Shown: piece by piece, positions 49,651 to 58,810 of the stretch
How positions within the stretch are numbered: position 1 is the stretch's first letter
How the letters are laid out: every line of letters starts with the position of its first letter
Origin: an uncultured Collinsella sp.
GTDB lineage: Bacteria > Actinomycetota > Coriobacteriia > Coriobacteriales > Coriobacteriaceae
Direction: 5' to 3'
Length of the DNA: 64,000 nt
Assembly: GCA_900768265.1 (NCBI GenBank)
Contig: CAAGCF010000044.1
Coordinates: 35,682 to 99,681 of the forward strand
Translations under genes and position numbers: made by a program
Notes under the pieces: model-generated
Told to the model about the DNA's origin: nothing
Databases searched by the model: none
The model's input: only the letters and a program-made list of their open reading frames with translations

Positions 49651-51621
49651 ATGGCGATTCGGACGATGGGGCCGAGCGGACAATGCGATAACGAGCCGGG
49701 GGCTGCCGAGGTGGCGCTGCCCGAGCTGCTGGCGCCTGCCGGCGGACTCGATCAGATGCTCGCTGCCATCGCGGCGGGCGCCGATGCCGTCTATGCGGGC
49801 CTGGGCGGGTTTAACGCCCGCGTGAGCGCACACGGCTTTACCGACGACGAGTTTTTGCGCGGCTGCGTCGTGGCGCATGCGCACGGCGTGCGTGTATACG
49901 TGACGCTCAACGTGTTTGTGTTCGATGACGAGTTGGCCGACGCGGTGGCGCTGGGGGCGCACGCGCATGAGTTGGGTGCCGATGCCTTGATCGTGGCGGA
50001 TGCCGGTCTGGCCTGCGCGTTGCGCGCGGCGATTCCCGCGGTCGAGATTCACCTGTCCACGCAGGCGGGCGTCCATAGCGAAGGCGCCGTGCGCCTGGCT
50101 GCCGACGAGCTCGGGGTCGAGCGCGTGACGACCGCCCGCGAGTTGGCGGTCGACGAGATTGCCGCCCTGTGTGCTACCGGCGTGCCTATCGAGGTGTTCT
50201 GCCACGGCGCGATTTGCATTGGATATTCGGGGGCCTGCGAGTTTTCGGCCTTGCGGCGTGGACGATCGGCGATGCGCGGCGACTGTACGCAGCCGTGTCG
50301 CTTGGCGTACGACCTGGTGAACGAGGCGTGGGAGAGCGTCGTTTCCGTGGAGGGCGATCGTCTGCTGTGCCCGCGCGACTATCTGGGCATTGCGCACCTG
50401 CCCGAGCTTGTTGGGGCCGGGGTGGCGTCGCTCAAGATCGAGGGCCGCATGAAAAACCCCGACTACGTGTTCAACGTGGTGCGGGTGTGGCGTCGTGCAC
50501 TCGATATGCTGCGCGATGGCGCATGGGATGCCGCTGCCGTGTCGGCGCTCGAGCGCGAGCTGGGCAGGTCGTTTAACCGCGGGTTTACCGATGCGTATCT
50601 GCGGGGGCGATCGGGTGCTGAGCTCATGAGCTTTGAGCGTGCGATTAACCAGGGCGTACGCGTGGGCCACTTGGTGACGGTGGGTCACGAAGAGGTGACC
50701 GTCGAGCTCGATGCCGCCGTGGCCGCGGGTGACACACTCGAGATCCGGTTCTATCCGGGTGCCGATGCACGCCCCGATGTGCCCAAGCGCTGGCCCCAGG
50801 TGCCCTGCCCGGTGGATGCCGCAGCGGGGGAGCGCGTTGTCGTGCACTGCAAGCGCAAGGTCGATGCGGGCTGCGAGGTGTACCTGATTCGCAGCGCCGG
50901 CGTGTTGGAGCAGACGGCAACGGCGCTGGAGCACATGCGGGTCGAGGCGGACGCGGTCGTACCCGTTGCACGAGCCGTTGAGATACTGCCCTTTGAGGGC
51001 GCCGTGGCTGTTGGCGACGTGCCCGAGGCGGTGTTGGCGGAGCTGACGGAAAAGGGGGCTTCCGCTCGCATGGTCTTTGCCTGGCAGCTGATGGATGCCG
51101 ACCCGTGCGGCGAGCGCGATCTGTCCCATGCGACCGTGGTGCTCGACGAGGTCTGCCGCGCAGCCGATGCCTCGCGTACCCGCTCGCTTATGTGGCGTGC
51201 CGGGCGCGTCGTCTGCCGTAATCTGGGACAGGTGGCGATGGCGCGTGAGCTGGGCGTGGCGTTTGACGTTGCGGCACCGGTGTTTTGCGCGAACCGGGTT
51301 ACGCTTGCCTGGCTACGCGGGCTCGGCGCGGGCCGTGTGTATTTGCCGGCCGAGCTTGTCGCCGACGACGCGGAGCGTGTTGCCGAGCTTGCCGCTTGCC
51401 CCGGTGTCTTGGGGCCTGTCGACGCCGACCGTCCCGAGCTCATGGTGTGCGAGCACTGCTTGCTGACTGTCGAGGGCGCCTGCGCCACGGATGCGACGGG
51501 GCAGGTCCGTTGCCGTGACTGCTCGCGCCGTCAGCAGACGCGCTTTTTGGTCGAACGTGACGGCACGCGTTTGCCGGTCGTTATCGACGCGTGCGGCAGG
51601 ACGAGGATTTTCCTGTCGTAG
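49651..51621 (+). CDS. U32-family protein (RlhA/TrhP-like), short form
   Basis: 656 residues, a paralogue of the gene at 912-3407 with the same opening (ELLAPAGGLDQMLAAIAAG), cysteine motifs CIGYSGAC and RGDCTQPCR, the FNRGFTDAYLRGRSG segment and a C-terminal EHCLL and CRDC group. RlhA and TrhP are the best understood relatives, acting in hydroxylation of 23S rRNA C2501 and wobble uridine; it may be that each copy here serves one of them. TAAGGAG stands 8 bases before the ATG at 49651, preferred to the upstream ATG at 49621. It is divergent from the penicillin-binding protein gene. Confidence 0.86.
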   Translation: MAIRTMGPSGQCDNEPGAAEVALPELLAPAGGLDQMLAAIAAGADAVYAGLGGFNARVSAHGFTDDEFLRGCVVAHAHGVRVYVTLNVFVFDDELADAVALGAHAHELGADALIVADAGLACALRAAIPAVEIHLSTQAGVHSEGAVRLAADELGVERVTTARELAVDEIAALCATGVPIEVFCHGAICIGYSGACEFSALRRGRSAMRGDCTQPCRLAYDLVNEAWESVVSVEGDRLLCPRDYLGIAHLPELVGAGVASLKIEGRMKNPDYVFNVVRVWRRALDMLRDGAWDAAAVSALERELGRSFNRGFTDAYLRGRSGAELMSFERAINQGVRVGHLVTVGHEEVTVELDAAVAAGDTLEIRFYPGADARPDVPKRWPQVPCPVDAAAGERVVVHCKRKVDAGCEVYLIRSAGVLEQTATALEHMRVEADAVVPVARAVEILPFEGAVAVGDVPEAVLAELTEKGASARMVFAWQLMDADPCGERDLSHATVVLDEVCRAADASRTRSLMWRAGRVVCRNLGQVAMARELGVAFDVAAPVFCANRVTLAWLRGLGAGRVYLPAELVADDAERVAELAACPGVLGPVDADRPELMVCEHCLLTVEGACATDATGQVRCRDCSRRQQTRFLVERDGTRLPVVIDACGRTRIFLS

Positions 51622-51718
51622 GTGTTCGGCCGCGCCGTTTTGGTTATTATTAGTGGGTTTATGAACTTCGAGCACCGCCGTATCCGGTGAGGGTGCTATA
51701 GCAAAAGGAGGATACCCA

Positions 51719-52930
51719 ATGCTGTCTGTTGACGAGCAAATGCGTATCATCACCTCGGGCGCAGCACAGATCGTCCCCGAGGCCGACCTTCGCAAGAAGC
51801 TTGAGAAGGGCGAGCCCCTCAACATCAAGCTCGGCGTCGATCCCACCAGCCCCGACCTGCACCTGGGTCATGCCGTGCCCCTGCGCAAGATGCGTCAGTT
51901 CCAGGACCTGGGCCACAAGGTCACCCTCATCATCGGTAACGGCACCGCACTTATTGGCGATCCTTCGGGCAAGAATTCCACCCGCCCGCAGCTTTCGCAG
52001 GAGCAGATCGAGGCCAACGCCGAGACCTATGTGAGCCAGGCCATGAAGATCCTGGATCCCGAGAAGACCACCATCGTGCACAACGGCGACTGGATCCTGT
52101 CGATGGATCTGGCCGGCCTGCTGCAGGTGTGCTCCAAGTTCACCGTCGCCCGCATCCTCGAGCGCGACGACTTTACCAAGCGCTACCAGTCCCAGACGCC
52201 GATCGCCCTGCACGAGTTCCTGTACCCCGTGATGCAGGCCTTCGACTCCGTTCAGATCAAGGCCGACGTGGAGATGGGCGGTACCGACCAGCTCTTCAAC
52301 CTGCTCGCTGGTCGCGAGCTCATGGAGAAGATGGGCATGGAGCCGCAGATCGCGCTTACCATGCCGCTGCTCGAGGGCACCGATGGCGTACGCAAGATGT
52401 CCAAGTCATACGGCAACTACATCGGCCTGACCGATGCTCCCAAGGATATGTTCGGCAAGACCATGTCCATCCCCGACGAGATGATCGGCAAGTACTATCG
52501 TCTGGCCAGCTCGCTCACTCCGGCCGAGGTCGACAAGATTGACGCTGCTCTGGCCGACGGTTCCGCCGACCCCTATGAGCTCAAGCGCGCGCTGGGCCGC
52601 GACCTGTGCGACACCTATCACGGCGCCGGTGCCGGTGACGAGGCTCAGGCCGAGTTCGACCGCGTGTTCAAGGAGGGCCAGCTTGCCGACTTCCCCGAGA
52701 AGCATGTCGAGCTGACCGTCAACGACGAGGGCCAGATCTACCTCGCAGGCCTGCTTAAGGACCTGGGCCTTTCGGCGAGCGCCGGCCAGGCCCGTCGCGA
52801 CATTGACGGCGGCGGCGTCAAGATCAACGGCAAGGCCGTTGCTCCCAAGAGCTACAACATCGACCCGAGCGCCCTCAAGCTGGGCGACACCCTCTCCGTA
52901 GGCAAGCGCAAGGGCTTCAAGCTGGTTTAG
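51719..52930 (+). CDS. tyrS: Tyrosyl-tRNA synthetase
   Basis: 403 residues. Class I synthetase with the HIGH-like signature PDLHLGHAVPL and KMSKS exact in RKMSKSYGN; the tyrosine pocket segment GGTDQLFNLLAGREL is present. A C-terminal S4-like domain (SASAGQARRDIDGGGVKIN) binds tRNA. AAAGGAGG precedes the ATG. No T-box leader was recognised in the short upstream gap. A terminator follows. Confidence 0.95.
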   Translation: MLSVDEQMRIITSGAAQIVPEADLRKKLEKGEPLNIKLGVDPTSPDLHLGHAVPLRKMRQFQDLGHKVTLIIGNGTALIGDPSGKNSTRPQLSQEQIEANAETYVSQAMKILDPEKTTIVHNGDWILSMDLAGLLQVCSKFTVARILERDDFTKRYQSQTPIALHEFLYPVMQAFDSVQIKADVEMGGTDQLFNLLAGRELMEKMGMEPQIALTMPLLEGTDGVRKMSKSYGNYIGLTDAPKDMFGKTMSIPDEMIGKYYRLASSLTPAEVDKIDAALADGSADPYELKRALGRDLCDTYHGAGAGDEAQAEFDRVFKEGQLADFPEKHVELTVNDEGQIYLAGLLKDLGLSASAGQARRDIDGGGVKINGKAVAPKSYNIDPSALKLGDTLSVGKRKGFKLV

Positions 52931-52954
52931 CAAGTAGGTTAACCTAACATGTGC

Positions 52955-52993
52955 AATAGGGCCGCAGCCGGGATTCCCGACTGCGGCCCTATT
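52955..52993 (+). terminator. Terminator after tyrS
   Basis: A perfect 13-base stem AATAGGGCCGCAG (52955-52967)/CTGCGGCCCTATT (52981-52993), followed by TAGTT, so the T-run is weak. Confidence 0.7.
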
Positions 52994-53052
52994 TAGTTAC
53001 GCGGTTCTACGGGCACTCATTGGGGACAGACTTAAATGAGTGCCCGCGGAAT

Positions 53053-53117
53053 GAGAGTGGATAATCTCCCGTTTTTGGCCTGTTTGCGGGCTTCAAAGTG
53101 GGGGATTATCCACTCTC
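53053..53117. repeat. GAGAGTGGAT palindrome, second locus
   Basis: A 65-base palindrome, GAGAGTGGATAATCTCCC through GGGGATTATCCACTCTC, the same element as at 34310-34375. It stands between tyrS and ade. Confidence 0.8.
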
Positions 53118-53232
53118 GTCATTTGCAAGGGGTGTATTCCCGATCCTCCGTTTGGGCATACAATTGCTATTGGCTTGCTGCGGTGAAGGTTTGTCCGCTC
53201 CGCAGCTGTTTTCTACGGTTAAAGGAGTATGT

Positions 53233-55053
53233 ATGTCCGTTGAGGTCATGAGGTCTGTGATCGATGCTGCCGAGGGTCGCGTGCCCGTCGACACGCTGTT
53301 TACCAATGCGCAGATTGTCGACGTATATGGCCAGCGCGTGGCACCCGGTAGCGTTGCCGTCAAGGATGGCGTAATCGTCGGCGTGCTCTACGACGGTCGC
53401 GACGATGCCGCCGGCACCTACGAGGCGGCTGAGGTCATTGACTGCCAGGGTCGCTATATCGCCCCCGGCTTTATCGACGGACATCTGCACATTGAGTCCT
53501 CGAACATCCGTCCCGCCGAGTATGCGCGCATGGCGGCGACGCGCGGCACCACCACTGCCATCGCCGACAGCCACGAGATCGCCAACGTTTCCGGCCTGAA
53601 CGGCCTGCGCTTTATGATCGAGGACGGCCGTCGCGCGCCCATTTCCATCAAATACATGATGCCCTCGTGCGTGCCCGCACTGCCCGATGAGCAGGCCGGT
53701 GCCGTTATCACCGCCGCCGATATGCAGGCGTTTTTTGCCGAGCATCCGGGCGATGTCTTTGGTCTGGGCGAGATGATGAACCTGCCGGGCGTCTTTATGG
53801 CCGATCCCGAGACCTGCGCTCGAATCGACGCTGCCAACCAGATGCCGTCCAAACAGGTCGACGGCCATGCGCCGCTCGTTGCCGGCAAGGATCTCAATGC
53901 CTATGCCGCGGCGGGCATTATCGCCGACCACGAGTCGACGATTCCCGAGGAGGCGCTCGACAAGCTATCTCGCGGCATGTATGTCATGCTGCGCGAAGGT
54001 ACGTGCAGCCATGACTTGGCTAACCTGTCTCCGATGTTGCTGGAAAACCCCGCCCGTGCCCGCCGCTGCTGTTTTGCGACCGATGACCGCGCTCCCTCCG
54101 ACGCGCTTTCGACCGGTATGATCGACAATGCCTGCCGCGTGGCCATCGAGGCCGGTATTGACCCCGTGGTCGCCATCTCTATGGCGTCCCTGTCCACGGC
54201 CGAAGCGTTTGGCCTGGACCACGGTTGCCGCGACCCGCACGAGCTGCGTGGCGCCATCGCCCCGGGCAAGCGTGCCGACCTGCTGGTACTCAACGACCTG
54301 ACGTTTGCTACAGCTCCGCATCGCGTGTATGCCGCCGGCGCGCTCGTGGCACAGGACGGCACTTTTGTGGGCGAGGTTGCGCCCGAGATGGCCGAGGTTG
54401 CGGCCCTTGCCGATGAGCTGCGTGCTTCCGTTAAGCTGCCGAAGCTTTCGCTCGACGTATTCGACTATGCCTTTAAGCCGGGCGAGGCCGTGATTGACGT
54501 GGTGCCGGGCAAGGCCATCACGGGCATGGCTCGTCCCGAGAATGCCGAGGGCCTGCGCCGCATTATGCTGATCGAGCGTCACGGCCGCGGCGTATCGCTG
54601 CAGGCAGAGGGTGCCGACGGTGATGGTCCTGCGGGCCTGGGTCTTGTTGGCAAGCACATCGGTCGCGGCTGGGTGCGCGGTTTCACCATCACCGGTGGTG
54701 CCATCGCCTCCACGATCGGTCACGACTCGCACAACGTGTGCGTGGTGGGCGACAACGCAGCCGATATGATGGCTGCCGTCGAGGCTGTTGGCCAGGGCGG
54801 TCACGTGCTGGTACGCGATGGTGAGGTCGTAGCGCGCATTCCGCTGGCGCTCGGTGGCCTGATGAGCGAGGGCACGGCCGAGGATGTCGCCGCGCAACAC
54901 GACGACTTTATGGTCAAGGCGCGCGCGATGGGTATTGAGCCGCCACTCGACCCCATTATGGGCATCATCTTCCTGCCCCTGCCGGTGATCCCGACGCTCC
55001 GCATTCGCCCCGAGGGCATGTTCGACGTCACTACCTTCACCTACGCCGACTAG
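53233..55053 (+). CDS. ade: Adenine deaminase
   Basis: 606 residues, matching bacterial adenine deaminase (Ade/YicP), a metal-dependent amidohydrolase turning adenine into hypoxanthine and ammonia. The first metal motif is GFIDGHLHIESS; TTTAIADSHEIANV, FGLGEMMNLPG and FATDDRAPSDAL follow, and the C-terminal half has the family GGAIASTIGHDSHN. ATG at 53233 has AAAGGAG 5 bases upstream. It is about 20 kb from the purine locus but would supply it with hypoxanthine. No purine riboswitch was recognised upstream. Confidence 0.93.
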   Translation: MSVEVMRSVIDAAEGRVPVDTLFTNAQIVDVYGQRVAPGSVAVKDGVIVGVLYDGRDDAAGTYEAAEVIDCQGRYIAPGFIDGHLHIESSNIRPAEYARMAATRGTTTAIADSHEIANVSGLNGLRFMIEDGRRAPISIKYMMPSCVPALPDEQAGAVITAADMQAFFAEHPGDVFGLGEMMNLPGVFMADPETCARIDAANQMPSKQVDGHAPLVAGKDLNAYAAAGIIADHESTIPEEALDKLSRGMYVMLREGTCSHDLANLSPMLLENPARARRCCFATDDRAPSDALSTGMIDNACRVAIEAGIDPVVAISMASLSTAEAFGLDHGCRDPHELRGAIAPGKRADLLVLNDLTFATAPHRVYAAGALVAQDGTFVGEVAPEMAEVAALADELRASVKLPKLSLDVFDYAFKPGEAVIDVVPGKAITGMARPENAEGLRRIMLIERHGRGVSLQAEGADGDGPAGLGLVGKHIGRGWVRGFTITGGAIASTIGHDSHNVCVVGDNAADMMAAVEAVGQGGHVLVRDGEVVARIPLALGGLMSEGTAEDVAAQHDDFMVKARAMGIEPPLDPIMGIIFLPLPVIPTLRIRPEGMFDVTTFTYAD

Positions 55054-55193
55054 TCATTGGGGACGTTCTTAAACGACTGGCCGTCGGGGACACTCTTTGG
55101 CGTGTCGCCTGACGCCACGACCGTGGGACCTCTGGCGCGCGTGAGCTATTTGCTAGGTCCTTGTAACGTTTATGACTGCGGGGTCTTATTTGG

Positions 55194-55253
55194 GCTCCCT
55201 TTGGGTACGTTGGAATCGGATACACGTCCGATTCCATCAAGCCCGAAGGGAGC
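55194..55253 (+). promoter_or_regulatory. Hairpin that hides the ribosome-binding site of the HAD gene
   Basis: A 12-base outer stem (55194-55205 with 55242-55253) and an inner perfect 10-base stem TGGAATCGGA/TCCGATTCCA (55211-55220 with 55227-55236). The 3' outer arm contains AAGGGAG, the only ribosome-binding site for the ATG at 55260, and is followed by TTTT. It could act as a translational switch, as a terminator for ade, or both. Confidence 0.65.
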
Positions 55254-55259
55254 TTTTCT

Positions 55260-56054
55260 ATGTTTAAACTGATTGCATCCGATATGGACGGCACACTGCT
55301 TGACGAAAATGGCCAGGTGCCGCCTGAGACCTACGAATTGATCCTGGCGCTACGCGAGCATGGCGTACATTTTGCTGCATCGTCAGGCCGCCGCTACGAT
55401 CGCCTGTGCGAGTTCTTTGCGCCCGTTCGCGACAAGATGGACTTTGTCGCAGCTAACGGTGCCCAGGTCTACGCCGACGGCAAATTGGTAGACCGCGAGG
55501 TGTATTCGCACCTGGCGATTCGAAAGCTCGCCCAGGCCGTCGCGACGTTTCCCAATCTGCATCTTGCACTCTTTGACCGAACCAAGTCCTTTTTGCTCGA
55601 TGACGAGTGCAAGTTCGTGCGCGAGGTCGATAAGGACCTCCCCAATGCCGAGCGCATTTGGGAGCTGCCCGATCCCAGCGTAAATATCATCAAAGCGAGT
55701 ATCTTTTGCGACGACGGTGCCGTTATGGACAGTGCGTACGTGCTACAGCGCGAACTCGGTCAGCTCTTTACCTTTGCGCCTTCAGGCAACGCGTGGATCG
55801 ATGCCATGCAGCCCGGTGTGTCGAAGGCTTCGGGCATCGCACAGCTCGCGGAGCATTACGGCATTGGGCGCGATGAGGTTATGGCGTTTGGCGACTCTAT
55901 GAACGACTACGAGATCATTCGCTTTGTCGGCACGGGTTGCGCGATGGAAAACGCGCGCCCCGCGCTCAAGGCGGTGGCCGATTGCGTGGTGGGTCGTAAC
56001 CGCGACCACGCCGTTCAGCAGGAGCTCCGTCGCGTGCTGGAGAGTCTCGCTTAA
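55260..56054 (+). CDS. HAD-family (Cof-type) phosphatase, copy 1
   Basis: 264 residues with all four HAD motifs: DMDGTLLDENG (nucleophile Asp), SSGR, the lysine in GVSKASGIAQL, and FGDSMNDYEII. Cof-type members dephosphorylate sugar phosphates, flavin or thiamine precursors, and substrate cannot be told from sequence. Its ribosome-binding site lies inside a hairpin. A second HAD gene lies convergent just downstream; the two may be old paralogues. Confidence 0.87.
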   Translation: MFKLIASDMDGTLLDENGQVPPETYELILALREHGVHFAASSGRRYDRLCEFFAPVRDKMDFVAANGAQVYADGKLVDREVYSHLAIRKLAQAVATFPNLHLALFDRTKSFLLDDECKFVREVDKDLPNAERIWELPDPSVNIIKASIFCDDGAVMDSAYVLQRELGQLFTFAPSGNAWIDAMQPGVSKASGIAQLAEHYGIGRDEVMAFGDSMNDYEIIRFVGTGCAMENARPALKAVADCVVGRNRDHAVQQELRRVLESLA

Positions 56055-56096
56055 TCCGGCAGATGGGGACGTTCCTTTTCTGCCGGGTTGCTGCTG

Positions 56097-56939
56097 CTAG
56101 GCGAGGGCGGTCATGATGGCGCGGGCGACGCCGTCGTGGTCGTTGTCGTATTCGGTGATGGCGTCGGCGGCCTCGCGGTCCTCGGGCTCGGCGTTGATCA
56201 TGGCCATACCGTGGCCCGCTGCCTGCAGCATGGGGATGTCGTTGATGTTGTCGCCGAACGCCCAGGCGTCGGCGAGACGCTCGCCCAGGTGCTCGCACAG
56301 CCACGTGAGTGCCGTTCCCTTGGTGGCTCCCTCGCCCATGACCTCGATATTCATGGCGTACGAACGCGTGACCTCAATGCCTCCGAGCGTGTCGAGCTCC
56401 GCCGCGATGGCGTCGCGATCGGCTGGGTCGTGCCAGTACATGGCGATGCGTTCGAGTGTCTCGACCTCGTCGATCTTGTTGTCGATATCCATGTCGATCG
56501 GTGTTCGTGTGCGCTTGAGCGAAGCCGCGATGTGGGGGTCGCCGCCGCAGAATTCGTCCAGGCGCGTGTAGAGCGAGCGGGGGAGGAAGCACTGCCCGTC
56601 CGCGAAGATATCGAAGGTGACGTCATGGCCGGCGGCAATGCTATGGACGCGGTGGGCGATGGCGCGGTCGAGCGGTCGGCTCAAAATGCACGTAGCACGT
56701 GAAGTATCGGTGGGCGTACCGTCGTCGAGCTGCCAGACGCTGGCACCGTTGGCGCAGACCGCGTAGTGTACGGCGGGGTGAGCGAGGATGGGCTCAAAGA
56801 TGCCCGACAGCGGGCGCCCCGTGCAGGGCACAAACTCAATACCGCGGCGCGCAAGCTCGTCGAGCATCGCCCAGGTGGCGTCGCTCATCTGCTTATCGCT
56901 CGTCAGCAGCGTTCCATCCATATCGGAAAACACAATCAT
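56097..56939 (-). CDS. HAD-family (Cof-type) phosphatase, copy 2
   Basis: 280 residues. Motifs: DMDGTLLTSDK, CTGRPL, TKGTALTWL (Lys) and FGDNINDIPML. Like its neighbour it is a cytosolic phosphatase with a C2-type cap domain; substrate unknown. AAAGGA lies 10 bases before the ATG at 56939. It is convergent with the first HAD gene, with 42 bases between stops that include a GGGGACGTTCC motif common to several intergenic spots here. Confidence 0.87.
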   Translation of the reverse strand: MIVFSDMDGTLLTSDKQMSDATWAMLDELARRGIEFVPCTGRPLSGIFEPILAHPAVHYAVCANGASVWQLDDGTPTDTSRATCILSRPLDRAIAHRVHSIAAGHDVTFDIFADGQCFLPRSLYTRLDEFCGGDPHIAASLKRTRTPIDMDIDNKIDEVETLERIAMYWHDPADRDAIAAELDTLGGIEVTRSYAMNIEVMGEGATKGTALTWLCEHLGERLADAWAFGDNINDIPMLQAAGHGMAMINAEPEDREAADAITEYDNDHDGVARAIMTALA

Positions 56940-56963
56940 TCGTTGCGATCCTTTCTACTGGCA

Positions 56964-57002
56964 TAAAAAGCGTGGCCGAGGGCGGTGATGCCCTGGCCAC
57001 GC
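56964..57002 (-). terminator. Terminator of the citrate synthase gene
   Basis: GCGTGGCC (56970-56977) pairs with GGCCACGC (56995-57002), with an inner AGGGC/GCCCT pair; on the minus strand it is followed by TTTTT. Confidence 0.88.
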
Positions 57003-57026
57003 TCGGGTTCTATGACGGTCCGCGTC

Positions 57027-58445
57027 CTAGCGGTCGGCGAGCGGCTTATACTCCAGCGGCTCGATCACCGGACGATAGGCCGGGCGGATGATGCGATGCG
57101 CGCAGAAGAGCTCTTCCATGCGGTGCGCCGACCAGCCGGCCATGCGGGCGACGGCGAACAGCGGCGTAAAGAGCGTCTCGGGCACGCCGAGCATCTTGTA
57201 GATAAAGCCCGTGTACAGGTCGATGTTGGCGCAGATGGGCTTGGTCATGCCGTGATCGCGCATCACCTGCGGGGCCAGGCGCTCGATGCGCTCGATGAGC
57301 GCGAACTCCTCGCCCAAGTCCTTCTTGGCGGCAAGCGTGCGCGCGTAACGGCGGCACACCTCGGCGCGCGGGTCGCTCAGCGTGTAGACGGCGTGGCCCA
57401 TACCGTAGATGAGGCCCGTGCCGTCGAAGGCCTGCTTGTCGAGGATCTTGCCCAGGTAGGCTGCGACCTCGTCCTCGTCCTCCCAATTGGAGACATGCGC
57501 ACGGATATCCTCGTGCATGGACACGACCTTGGCGTTGGCGCCGCCGTGGCGCGGACCCTTGAGCGAGCCGATAGCCGCGGCGTAGGCGGAATACGGGTCG
57601 GTGGCCGAGGAGGACAGCACGCGGCAGGCAAACGTGGAATTGTTGCCGCCGCCGTGCTCAGCGTGCAGCATGAGCATCACGTCGAGCAGCATGGCTTCGT
57701 CGCGGGTGAACGCCATGCCGCCGCGCAACACCTGCAGGATGGTCTCAGCGGTGGAGAGGCCGGGTGTGGGGTGCGGTACATGAACCTCGGAGCCGCGGCG
57801 CTTGGCGACCGAGGCCATATGCGCGAAGGCGGCGATGCGGGGGAGACGGGCGAGCATGGAGATGGCGACGTCGATTTCGTGCTCGGGTGTAATGGCGTCG
57901 GGCTCGGCGTCGAAGGCGTAGAGCAGCAGCACGGCGCGCTGAAGCACATTCATGATGCTCGACGACACCGTGGTCATGGGGAACTCGCGGACGTATTCGT
58001 CGCTCAGATGCCTAAAAGCACCCAGGCGTTCGCAAAAACCGTCGAGTTCCTCTTTGGTGGGCAGCGAGCCCGTGATGAGCAGGTAGGCGACCTCTTCGTA
58101 GCCATAGCGATCCTCGGCCTGGGCGTTGTTGACCAGGTCCTCGATGCTGTAGCCGCGAAGCGTGAGTTTGCCCTGATCGGGCACGACCTTTCCGTCGACC
58201 TTGTTGTAGCCATGCACATCCGAGATGCGGGTAAGGCCCGCGACCACGCCCGAGCCGTCGGCATTGCGCAGGCCGCGCTTGACGTTGTGCTCTACGAACA
58301 AGCCCTCGTCGTACGGGGCGGTCGGCAGGCCGTGGTAGAGGTTTTCGCTTTCGGGCGAAATCTGACGGCTCGCCTCGTAATCCAGAACCAGGCGGCTCAG
58401 GTGATCGTCGAAGCGGTAGTAGATTTTCTTGGCGTCGTAGGCCAT
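57027..58445 (-). CDS. gltA: Citrate synthase
   Basis: 472 residues. It condenses oxaloacetate and acetyl-CoA. Catalytic-site segments are LMLHAEHGGGNNSTF (His), GMGHAVYTLSDPRA (His) and NIDLYTGFIY (Asp). It is longer than the usual 380-430 residues because of an N-terminal extension, as in several citrate synthases of anaerobic Firmicutes and Coriobacteria. No other citric-acid-cycle gene is near, so it probably serves glutamate synthesis rather than a full cycle. GGAGAGGAG precedes the ATG. The ACT-domain gene lies upstream on the same strand. Confidence 0.92.
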   Translation of the reverse strand: MAYDAKKIYYRFDDHLSRLVLDYEASRQISPESENLYHGLPTAPYDEGLFVEHNVKRGLRNADGSGVVAGLTRISDVHGYNKVDGKVVPDQGKLTLRGYSIEDLVNNAQAEDRYGYEEVAYLLITGSLPTKEELDGFCERLGAFRHLSDEYVREFPMTTVSSSIMNVLQRAVLLLYAFDAEPDAITPEHEIDVAISMLARLPRIAAFAHMASVAKRRGSEVHVPHPTPGLSTAETILQVLRGGMAFTRDEAMLLDVMLMLHAEHGGGNNSTFACRVLSSSATDPYSAYAAAIGSLKGPRHGGANAKVVSMHEDIRAHVSNWEDEDEVAAYLGKILDKQAFDGTGLIYGMGHAVYTLSDPRAEVCRRYARTLAAKKDLGEEFALIERIERLAPQVMRDHGMTKPICANIDLYTGFIYKMLGVPETLFTPLFAVARMAGWSAHRMEELFCAHRIIRPAYRPVIEPLEYKPLADR

Positions 58446-58522
58446 ACGCGCTCCTCTCCGGTCCGCTTGGGGGTCGCGCGCTTGGACGATATGACGTCAA
58501 GCTGCCCCGAGCGGCTTGTTCG

Positions 58523-58810
58523 CTACAGGCGGTACATAAAGTTAAAGACGTCCTCGCGCTGGATGGACACGTTGACGCCCGAAAGCTCGCCGGCCTCGGC
58601 CAGGGCCTTCTGCAGCTCGGCGAAGTCGAGCTTGGACTCGGCGGTGTCGGCCAGCATGGTCATGGTGAAGATGTCCTCGATAATGGACTGCGTAATGTCG
58701 CGGATGTCGACGTTGGCCTCGCCCAGAACACGGGTGACGCCGGCGACGATGCCGGGGCGGTTCTTGCCAAGGACGGTGATGACGATGCGGGAGGACGAGA
58801 TCTCGGCCAT
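58523..58810 (-). CDS. ACT-domain protein (UPF0237-like)
   Basis: 95 residues forming a pair of ACT-like ligand-binding units: IVITVLGKNRPGIVAGVTRV with VDIRDITQSI, and MTMLADTAESKLDFAELQKAL. Stand-alone ACT proteins of this type often bind amino acids and are usually next to a DUF711/UPF0210 gene, absent here. It precedes citrate synthase by 77 bases on the same strand, so an amino-acid-sensing role is possible but unproven. AAAGGG precedes the ATG. Confidence 0.85.
   Translation of the reverse strand: MAEISSSRIVITVLGKNRPGIVAGVTRVLGEANVDIRDITQSIIEDIFTMTMLADTAESKLDFAELQKALAEAGELSGVNVSIQREDVFNFMYRL

Noticed and set aside
53118..53232. Purine riboswitch upstream of adenine deaminase
   Set aside because: The conserved three-way junction bases of the purine aptamer were not seen.
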